From assembly GCA_012031455.1 (NCBI GenBank), contig JAAUTM010000049.1:1-7764 (forward strand): a stretch of 7,764 bases of DNA, read 5' to 3'. Positions 1-5,626 of this stretch are shown here, piece by piece. The DNA is from Phycisphaerales bacterium (GTDB lineage Bacteria > Planctomycetota > Phycisphaerae > Phycisphaerales > Phycisphaeraceae). Numbering within the stretch: position 1 is the first letter of the stretch; every line of letters starts with the position of its first letter. The notes beneath the pieces are model-generated. The model was not told where the DNA came from. It ran no database searches and saw nothing but the letters and a program-made list of their open reading frames with translations. The position numbers and the translations under genes were made by a program.

Positions 1-71
1 GTCGGCACAGATCCGCCGAAGGGATCGGTAAGGGTTCGAATGGTGGGCGGTGGCGGGGGTTGATAACTCAT
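1..71 (-). CDS. Partial gene, unidentified protein with proline-rich N-terminus (5' end only)
   Basis: An open frame on the minus strand starts with ATG at 71-69 and runs without a stop off the left edge. It encodes 23 visible residues beginning MSYQPPPPPTIRTLTDPFGG. A GGAG Shine-Dalgarno sequence sits six bases before the ATG, which makes this a credible start rather than a chance frame. The five consecutive prolines and the absence of a hydrophobic stretch argue against a signal peptide in the visible part. The gene diverges from the AraC-family regulator, and such a regulator often controls its divergent neighbour, so it may belong to the same sugar regulon. I do not recognise the family, and too little is visible to assign a function. 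Confidence 0.6.
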   Translation of the reverse strand, partial: MSYQPPPPPTIRTLTDPFGGSVP

Positions 72-77
72 GAAATT

Positions 78-81
78 CTCC
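78..81 (-). promoter_or_regulatory. Ribosome binding site of the divergent minus-strand gene
   Basis: GGAG read on the minus strand (CTCC on plus), six bases upstream of the ATG at 71-69. Its spacing is close to ideal and it is the main reason for accepting the short partial frame at the left edge as a real gene. Confidence 0.55.
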
Positions 82-164
82 AAGGTGATCTTTGTTAGAC
101 GATGGCCAGAACTGTAATCATGACGCGCAAACAATCGATCGTCCATGTCTTAGGTGCTTGCAAT

Positions 165-173
165 TTGCACAAT
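165..173 (-). promoter_or_regulatory. Candidate shared operator ATTGTGCAA, copy 1
   Basis: The nine bases ATTGTGCAA (minus strand) lie between the divergent gene and the ATG at 201 of the AraC-type regulator. The same nine bases occur in the opposite orientation at 1051-1059 ahead of kduD. A site shared between the regulator's own upstream region and its likely target is what an operator would look like, but a nine-base match can arise by chance and no second half-site is clear. Confidence 0.22.
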
Positions 174-200
174 CCGCCTACGATTGTAATATTCCTGTAC

Positions 201-1038
201 ATGCCTCTGCCCAACTTTGCCGTACAATCACCGCAGCTCTCACCTGAAGACCCTTTTGATGCCGGGATTGCTCAGGTCGGCTTTGTCATGAGCCGGGATA
301 AGCCGCCCACATGGTCCTTGATAAACCACGCCAATCCCCATTTTGACATCCTCGCTTTCTGTATCGGTGGCAGGGCCTTATATGAGTGTGAAAACGAGGA
401 ATTTGAAGTGACCCGTGGCATGATGCTCTTTTTTCCGCCGAGGCACCATCCACTCCGCCAGGACCGACCCTTCCGACCCATGGTCTTTTGCATCCGTGGG
501 CTTTTCCCTGAAGTTTCCAGATGAGCATACCGAGTCCCTTTATACACGCCTGCCGGTGAAACAGCGGATGCCCAACTGGCCGCAGATTGTCGATCAATAC
601 AAGGATCTGGTTCGTTACTGGAACCATCGTCCAGCTGGATTTGCCCTTGCATGTCGGGGGATTACCGCCCAATTGGTGCAGCAATATGTTGCCACCGCAG
701 TGCAACAGAGTCTGTCAGTGCCCCATACCGCCCGTTTGGAAAAAATTATCAAAATGATGCATGAGAATGTCGGCCGGGTTCACTCAGTGCATGAACTCGC
801 CCATCTAGCCGAATTAAGTGATTCACGGTTTCGCCTGTTGTTTCATCAGTTGACCGGTTTCTCGGTCACCCGCTATCAGAATCGTCTGCGAATTCATGCA
901 GCCCGCGATCTGCTGCTCAGCGGTCATTACTCGGTCACCCAAGTGGCAATGGAGCTTGGTTTTCGGGACGTCTATTACTTTTCAAGATTATTTAAAAAAA
1001 TTGCTGGTTTCAATCCATCAGAATGCCTGTCTCGTTAA
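201..1038 (+). CDS. AraC/XylS-family transcriptional regulator, frameshifted
   Basis: A DNA-binding regulator, probably of the neighbouring uronate genes. The N-terminal part (to about base 500) looks like an AraC sugar-binding cupin, with FDILAFCIGG, the MMLFFPPRHHP strand-turn and PMVFCIRG. The C-terminal ~100 residues hold the double helix-turn-helix, ending in the family signature VAMELGFRDVYYFSRLFKK followed by AGFNPSE. The two parts are in different frames: the first reaches a stop at 522-524, the second is open from upstream of 496. Removing one base, most likely in a short run between about 486 and 510 (TTTT, GGG, TTTT or CCC), joins them. From ATG 201 the repaired product is about 278 residues, normal for the family. 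An ATG at 102 would add 33 residues with no family resemblance, so 201 is preferred, although neither start has a clear Shine-Dalgarno. Family certain; target inferred from position. Confidence 0.85.
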
Positions 1039-1050
1039 AACAACAAACAG

Positions 1051-1059
1051 ATTGTGCAA
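1051..1059 (+). promoter_or_regulatory. Candidate shared operator ATTGTGCAA, copy 2
   Basis: Second copy of the nine-base motif found at 165-173, here on the plus strand in the 96-base gap between the regulator and kduD. The gap has no convincing sigma-70 promoter, and kduD might be read through from the regulator. Evidence is limited to the identity of the two sites and their placement. Confidence 0.22.
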
Positions 1060-1134
1060 GTTTCCATCAATTTATCCATGGCCTTGAGGCTGGGCATGTG
1101 TCACAATGAAAACTGATTCAACTGGGAGTACACC

Positions 1135-1906
1135 ATGACTTTGAGCAGCATGTTTGATTTAAGCGGTTCTACGGCGATGGTAACCGGTGCAGCCACGGGT
1201 TTGGGGCATGCACTGGCTACAGGCCTGGCTGGGGCCGGGGCTGACATTCTTGCGGTCTATCACACGCAACCACCAGATAAGGTCCAGCGGGATGTTGAAA
1301 CCCTTGGCCGGCGCTTTACCGCCATTCAGGCTGACCTGAGCCGACCGGAACAAAAGTATTCAGCCCCTGGTCGACAAGGCACTGCAGGCTCATGGCAAGA
1401 TTGACATTCTTGTCAACAATGCGGGCATCATTCGCCGGGCGGACTTCCCGGATTTCACCCAGGCCGACTGGGACGATGTGATGAACGTCAACCTCAAGTC
1501 GATCTTTCTATTAAGCCAGGCTGTGGTCAGGCACATGCTTGAACGTAAGCAAGGCGGCAAGATCATCCACATTGCATCCATGCTTTCCTATCAGGGGGGC
1601 ATCCGCGTGGCAAGCTACACCGCCAGCAAACATGGTGTGATGGGGTTGACTCGGCTGATGGCCAACGAACTGGCGGGCAAAGGCATCAATGTTAATGCCA
1701 TCGCCCCCGGTTACATGGTGACGGACAACACCAAAGCTCTGCGTGAAGATCCCAAACGTAACGCTGATATTCTGGCACGCATCCCTGCGGGTCGCTGGGG
1801 ACAGCCTGCCGATCTGCAGGGTACTGCTGTGTATCTTGCGTCCAGTGCATCTGATTATCTGCATGGAACTACAATCCCCGTTGATGGAGGCTGGCTGTCA
1901 CGATGA
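1135..1906 (+). CDS. kduD: KduD-like 2-keto-3-deoxygluconate (2-dehydro-3-deoxygluconate) dehydrogenase, frameshifted
   Basis: A cytoplasmic short-chain dehydrogenase that reduces 3-deoxy-D-glycero-2,5-hexodiulosonate to 2-keto-3-deoxygluconate with NAD(P)H, in breakdown of unsaturated uronates. After repair it is 256 residues (E. coli KduD is 253). The cofactor motif TGAATGLG is at 17-24, NNAG at 94-97, catalytic Ser148 in IASMLSYQGGIR, and Tyr161/Lys165 in YTASK. Long stretches such as TRLMANE, NVNAIAPGYM, ILARIPAGRWG and LASSASDY read almost as in E. coli KduD as I recall it, so this is more specific than a generic SDR call. The frame breaks between 1340 and 1401; dropping one A from AAAA at 1352-1355 restores ADLSRPEQSIQPLVDKAL. 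A GGGAG ribosome site at 1124-1128 lies six bases before the ATG. The stop overlaps the next start (ATGA, 1903-1906), indicating translational coupling to the GH105 gene. Confidence 0.9.
1352..1355 (+). other. Frameshift site in kduD (A4 run, one base too long)
   Basis: The upstream frame ends at TGA 1402-1404 and the downstream frame is closed upstream by TGA 1337-1339, so the change of frame must fall between. Shortening the AAAA run by one base gives a product that follows KduD through the join, where the upstream frame otherwise turns to unrelated residues (KYSAPGRQG). Confidence 0.7.
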
Positions 1907-2977
1907 GCACAACCCTACAATCTATCGATACCAAAACCGCAGCATCACTTGATCTTTGCGAACGGCTATATAACCATTATGAGCAGGTTACCCCGCAGGT
2001 ATATCATTACTATGGTATCCTTGCCATCTATGGTTTATGCCGGACTGCGATTTTGAAAACGATCAGGCCCTGATCAAACGCTGCACGGATATTCTGGCCC
2101 GTTTCCCGATGCAGATTGAACACTCGCATTACAACGTACAAAGTTACCGCATTGGTGGTATTCCCCGTGCTTATATGCTCTACAAGGGATTGATGACCGA
2201 TGACCTGACCCGTCGGTACGTGGCTCATTACGCTGAAGAAGCGATGCTGGCGCCGCGCGACGATCAGGGCGTGCTCAGCCATCCCTATCGTCCGAAAATG
2301 CAGCAGGTATGGATCGATATCGCCATGGCCATCGCTCCGTATTTCATGTATGCCGGTCTGGCCTGCAACCGCCGGGACTGGATCGAGGAAGGTGCCCGGC
2401 AGGGAATCGTGCATTACGAAACATTCCTGGATCGCACCACCGGTTTACTATTCCAATGTAAAAACTTTGTCGGTCCCGGTAAGTTCAGCCAGGACCACTG
2501 GGGCCGGGGCAATGGCTGGGGTTATATCGCTCTGACGGAATTGGTACAGGGGCTGCCCAAGGATTCGCCTTCATGGCCCAAGGTCGAAAAGTATTTCAAA
2601 GATCTATCGCAAGCCCTGTTACCCCATCAAAGCCCCCGCGGCTTGTGGCGGCAGAATGTGTCTTCGCCCATGCATGGGAGGAATCATCAGGTACAGCCTT
2701 GATCCTCTATGGTTATGGTGTGGGTATCCGTCTGGGGCTGTTGGATAAAGCACAATATATAAATGCATTTAAACGTGGTATGGATGGATTACGTTCCCAC
2801 TGTATCAATCCCGATGGTTCCACGGAGCTTTGCTGCCCGGGTTGCCTTTGCCCCGGCGAAGGGGACCGTAAGGGGACAGTGCAGGCGTATATTGAAGATA
2901 AACAGCCGGTGCGTGACGATGGCCACAGTTTCGGGCCGTTCATGCTGGCACTTACGGAAGAAGCTCAACTAATGTGA
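1903..2977 (+). CDS. GH105-like unsaturated (rhamno)galacturonyl hydrolase, two frameshifts
   Basis: Predicted to hydrolyse the unsaturated uronic acid from the non-reducing end of lyase-generated oligosaccharides, freeing a sugar that becomes 5-keto-4-deoxyuronate, upstream of KduD. Repaired length is about 358 residues, normal for GH105 (YteR/YesR type). Asp139 in QQVWIDIAMAIAP matches the catalytic Asp position of YteR (Asp143, from memory); HWGRGNGWGYIAL at 199-211 and WEESSGTALILYGYGVG are family hallmarks; the end DDGHSFGPFMLALTE is typical. No signal peptide, so cytoplasmic. ATG 1903 overlaps the kduD stop and is preceded by GGAGG at 1886-1890. Frame changes: at about 2034-2036 (adding one T to TTT gives YGFMPDCDFEN) and at 2667-2669 (adding one C to CCC gives SSPHAWEESSG). 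A caller without repair would report pieces at 2037-2702 and 2573-2977. An unusual Cys-rich loop ELCCPGCLCPG lies near the C-terminus. GH88 is the alternative family. Confidence 0.85.
2034..2036 (+). other. First frameshift site in the GH105-like gene (T3 run, one base short)
   Basis: The frame from ATG 1903 stops at 2071-2073, and the continuing frame is closed upstream by TGA 1980-1982, so the change lies between. Lengthening TTT at 2034-2036 by one T gives a smooth protein. The exact position inside the window is inferred, because I cannot align homologues here. Confidence 0.5.
2667..2669 (+). other. Second frameshift site in the GH105-like gene (C3 run, one base short)
   Basis: The frame carrying the catalytic Asp and RGNGW motif ends at 2700-2702, while the conserved EESSGTA motif and the C-terminus are one frame away. 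Adding one C at CCC 2667-2669 joins QNVSSP to HAWEESSGTA, as expected for the family. Confidence 0.65.
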
Positions 2978-3026
2978 TTCCCAGGTTGAGTGTGTTCCAA
3001 CCACTGCGGTTATATCAGAGAAATTC

Positions 3027-4220
3027 ATGAAGACATCAATTCATCCACTACCTGTGCCTGATCGCTGGTGTGTGCTGGGTTACTATACCCTCAACCCCTA
3101 TGCTCCCGATGGTAGTGACAGGTTGCTGGCCGCCGGGGTGGACCTTGCAACACAGCAAGTCGAAGTATTGGTCCTGAGCAGTCAGGGCCGGGTTCTGGAT
3201 CGCTTTCCCGGTTCGCCGGTGTTTCCCAGCGTCTGGCATACGGGTTTATGGCAAAGCTGGTCGCCTGATGCAAAGTATGTTTATTTTCAACGGGGTTCCC
3301 TTGAGAAGATGACCATTGTTCGCCGGGAACTATCGTCAGGGTTGGAGCAGGTGGTCGAGGGTGATCTGGAAGGGATGCCTGCCACGGGGGAACCCGGTGT
3401 GTCCTGTTATCACGGAATGTTGTACGCAGCTGGTTACGGGGATGGTATCTACAAACCCCATGAATCGCCGGTACCTTTTCAGGCACGTGAGCAGCATGGA
3501 CTATCGCTGCTTCGTTTTGATCCGCCCGAATGCAGATTGCAGCTGAGCACTGCTGAAATACTGGATATGCACCCGGACCGTGATCGACTCAAGGCTGCTG
3601 ATCGTGAGGTCCGTGATCGTTTGGGAGCCAGTGAGGGGTTGACTCTCATGACCTACTGTGTCCGCTGGAACCCGCAAGGGACAAGATTTCTGTTTTACTT
3701 TGGTAATCACAGCGTGGTCAAGGAACGCGGCGAACCCAGGCTGGCCTATGTATTTACTTCGGATCGCAATCTCAAAGATGTTCGTATGGTGCTGGACCTA
3801 TGCCGGACCGGAGTCCACTGGGGCTGGCAGGCTGATGGCGACCACCTGATCGGCTACGGCCCACGCTTAGATGATCCCTCTTTGCGTTGCCTGGCAGAGG
3901 TGGCTTACGATGGCAGCGGCTACCGCAAACTCAGCGATCACCAGAGCGGTGGACATCCTACGGTTTGTCCCACAGATCATGATCTGCTGGTGACCGATGA
4001 AGGTGCGCCCGGTGGCGGGGCGGTGGTGTTCATCAGTCGGCGTAGCGGGTTGGAAATCGGCAAGGTCAAACTGCCCAAGTTCATCGGTGAGACCGAACCA
4101 CCCGGTCGCAATGAATTACGTATCTGTCACCACCCGGTGTTCCATCCCTCGGGGCGGAAACTGCTGGTCAATACCATGCCAGGCCCGATGTCAACGCTGG
4201 CGGAAATCACCCTGGACTGA
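3027..4220 (+). CDS. Oligogalacturonate lyase-like (PL22-like) beta-propeller protein, function unproven
   Basis: Intact 397-residue cytoplasmic protein with no signal peptide. It shows repeated propeller-blade motifs of the WxPxG/FHPSG type: WQSWSPDAKYVYF (75-87), VRWNPQGTRFLFYF (212-225), HWGWQADGDHLIGYG (264-278), GHPTVCPTDHDLLVTDE (309-325) and HHPVFHPSGRKLLVNT (368-383). Length and the order and spacing of His264, His310 and His368/369 resemble oligogalacturonate lyase, where I recall His242 as base and His287, Gln350, His353 and His355 as manganese ligands. On that pairing, Cys367 would replace one His ligand and Leu364 the Gln, so classical activity is uncertain. Position between the GH105 and acyltransferase genes supports a role on uronate oligosaccharides. 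It starts 49 bases after the GH105 stop; the ribosome site (AGAGA) is weak. Alternative: a TolB-like propeller binding protein without lyase activity. Confidence 0.6.
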   Translation: MKTSIHPLPVPDRWCVLGYYTLNPYAPDGSDRLLAAGVDLATQQVEVLVLSSQGRVLDRFPGSPVFPSVWHTGLWQSWSPDAKYVYFQRGSLEKMTIVRRELSSGLEQVVEGDLEGMPATGEPGVSCYHGMLYAAGYGDGIYKPHESPVPFQAREQHGLSLLRFDPPECRLQLSTAEILDMHPDRDRLKAADREVRDRLGASEGLTLMTYCVRWNPQGTRFLFYFGNHSVVKERGEPRLAYVFTSDRNLKDVRMVLDLCRTGVHWGWQADGDHLIGYGPRLDDPSLRCLAEVAYDGSGYRKLSDHQSGGHPTVCPTDHDLLVTDEGAPGGGAVVFISRRSGLEIGKVKLPKFIGETEPPGRNELRICHHPVFHPSGRKLLVNTMPGPMSTLAEITLD

Positions 4221-4222
4221 GG
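4218..4222 (+). promoter_or_regulatory. Ribosome binding site of the acyltransferase gene
   Basis: TGAGG overlaps the stop codon of the propeller gene and lies seven bases before ATG 4230. It favours that start over the in-frame ATG at 4266 and implies the two genes are co-translated from one message. Confidence 0.5.
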
Positions 4223-4229
4223 CCTGCTT

Positions 4230-4850
4230 ATGAGTTTCTGGATTTGGCTAGACGGCGGCAGCAACATGCCCCCTCAACCCAACAGCCTGCGCCATCGCCT
4301 GTCGCTGTGGTGGGGTCGGAAGCTGGCAACACGATATTCGCATGTCACGATTCACCCCAGCACGCGGATCAGCCCTGAAAGCCGAATCCATCCGCGTCAG
4401 GGAGCGATCGCCATTGGTGAAGATTGCAGCGTTGCTCCCCTGGCGGTCATTCAGGGCAATGTCACCATGGGCAATCACTGTTCGGTGCAGTATGGCTCGA
4501 TGCTCGTGGGTTACGGGACACGTGAGAAGCCCGATGGTCTGATTCATATTGGCAATTATGTTCGCATTGCACCGGGGGTGCTGATGTTTGCTGCCAATCA
4601 TGGTTTTGAGGATGTGAACAAGCCGATCCATGCCCAGGGACTGCTCAACGCACCGATCAGGATTGAAGATGATGTCTGGATCGCCAGCAGGGTGACGATT
4701 ACTGCGGGAGTGACCATCGGTCATGGCTCGGTGATTGCGGCTGGGGCGGTGGTGACGCGCGATGTCCCGCCCTATAGCATCGCTGGAGGCATCCCGGCCA
4801 AGGTCATAGGTTCACGCAGGCCTGCGGAAGATCCATCCGTGAGTCAGTAG
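4230..4850 (+). CDS. Left-handed beta-helix (hexapeptide-repeat) O-acyltransferase
   Basis: A 206-residue member of the WbbJ/maltose-acetyltransferase-like group (COG0110), probably transferring an acetyl group from acetyl-CoA to a sugar hydroxyl. Hexapeptide repeats with I/V/L every sixth residue run from about 60 to 175 (IAIGEDCSVAP, VTMGNHCSVQYG, IHIGNYVRIAPG, IRIEDDVWIAS, VTIGHGSVIAAGAVV). His124 in MFAANHGFEDVNKPI is the expected catalytic base, in the loop that projects from the helix, and IAGGIPAKVIG is the usual C-terminal element. The first ~40 residues are basic and outside the helix. It starts nine bases after the propeller gene's stop, so very likely shares its operon. A sugar acetyltransferase inside a catabolic cluster is not explained by the pathway; the substrate is unknown, and envelope polysaccharide or an intracellular sugar are both possible. 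Confidence 0.88.
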   Translation: MSFWIWLDGGSNMPPQPNSLRHRLSLWWGRKLATRYSHVTIHPSTRISPESRIHPRQGAIAIGEDCSVAPLAVIQGNVTMGNHCSVQYGSMLVGYGTREKPDGLIHIGNYVRIAPGVLMFAANHGFEDVNKPIHAQGLLNAPIRIEDDVWIASRVTITAGVTIGHGSVIAAGAVVTRDVPPYSIAGGIPAKVIGSRRPAEDPSVSQ

Positions 4851-4972
4851 TTTCAAATTACATACAACACATCGATAACCATCAATTCACGCCGGGCTGC
4901 TATGCTGCTTGTTTGGCGGAATCAAAGGCCAAAGTGCAACAGTATAAAATCAACCGCAACCGGACCCGATCC

Positions 4973-5533
4973 ATGACAGTCAATGGGCAGCGACATGTAG
5001 GTGTCTTTTGTGCATCAAGTACGAAAATCCCGGCAGGGTACATGGACCTTGCGGAGGAAGTCGGATGTCTGCTGGCCACGCACGGACTGACGCTCGTGTG
5101 GGGCGGCGGATCAGTGGGCATGATGGGCCGCTTGGCGCAAGGGGTGCAGAAGCAGGGGGGCCGGGTGATTGGCGTGATCCCGCAATTCATGGCAGGCACC
5201 GAGGTGGCATACACCGGGGCGGATGAACTGATCATCACCACCGACATGCGCCAGCGCAAGGCGGAAATGGAAAAACGCTCGGATGCGTTTCTGGTGTTGC
5301 CCGGCGGAGTCGGTACGCTTGACGAAATGTTTGAGATTCTGACCTTGCGCGTGCTTGAACAACACAACAAACCCGTGGTGATCATGAACCATCAGGGTTT
5401 CTATGACCCGCTGCTGGCTTTTTTTGAGCACATGTTTGAAGCCCAATTTTTACGCCGGGAGAGCCGTAATCATTTTCACATTGCCAACTCACCGGCTCAG
5501 GCTCTTGCCCTGTTATTCCCAGAGCAGGTTTGA
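4973..5533 (+). CDS. LOG-family nucleoside 5'-monophosphate phosphoribohydrolase (TIGR00730)
   Basis: A cytoplasmic enzyme of the lysine-decarboxylase-like/LOG family (COG1611), which cleaves the base from a nucleoside 5'-monophosphate such as cytokinin riboside monophosphate or AMP. From ATG 4973 the product is 186 residues, typical of the family. It shows the N-terminal strand VGVFCASS (9-16), LVWGGGSVGMMG (41-52), the Arg95-Lys96 pair in MRQRKAEM, and the diagnostic PGGVGTLDE (110-118). The frame extends upstream to a TTG at 4913, but the added 20 residues lie before the usual family start and the segment contains TATAAAAT at 4943-4950, a possible -10 element, so 4973 is preferred. Its ribosome site is poor. 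It is separated from the acyltransferase by 122 bases without a visible gene and probably has its own promoter. No direct link to polysaccharide breakdown is apparent. Confidence 0.9.
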   Translation: MTVNGQRHVGVFCASSTKIPAGYMDLAEEVGCLLATHGLTLVWGGGSVGMMGRLAQGVQKQGGRVIGVIPQFMAGTEVAYTGADELIITTDMRQRKAEMEKRSDAFLVLPGGVGTLDEMFEILTLRVLEQHNKPVVIMNHQGFYDPLLAFFEHMFEAQFLRRESRNHFHIANSPAQALALLFPEQV

Positions 5534-5626
5534 ATGCAGCGGCATGATCACACATATTTGACGAGAGTGCATGCATCCGTCATTCTTTTTCAGCCATCGG
5601 TATTACATCCATTGGAAACCTAAGAC

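Noticed and set aside
165..192. TTGCAC, 16 bases, TAATAT as the promoter for the AraC-type regulator
   Set aside because: Weak -35, and the transcript would begin almost at ATG 201, leaving no leader. Not strong enough to annotate.
102..200. N-terminal extension of the regulator from ATG 102
   Set aside because: The 33 added residues show no cupin-like pattern, there is no ribosome site, and starting at 201 gives a normal family length.
486..510. Programmed ribosomal frameshift in the AraC-type gene
   Set aside because: No slippery heptamer with a downstream pseudoknot is evident, and three other breaks nearby in unrelated genes point to indels or read errors instead.
2984..3002. GGTTG...CAACC inverted repeat between the GH105-like gene and the propeller gene, as a terminator
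   Set aside because: Only five base pairs with a nine-base loop, no T-run after it, and a competing AACC/GGTT pairing just downstream.
4248..4724. 158-codon minus-strand open frame opposite the acyltransferase
   Set aside because: Antisense to a well-supported gene, with no recognisable domain and no ribosome site; a shadow of biased codon use.
4897..4910. GCTGCTATGCTGC repeat as a hairpin terminator after the acyltransferase
   Set aside because: It is a direct repeat of GCTGC, not an inverted one, so it cannot form the needed stem.
5558..5586. TTGACG, 17 bases, CATTCT as a promoter for GH42
   Set aside because: The -35 is good and the spacing right, but the -10 matches TATAAT at only three of six bases.
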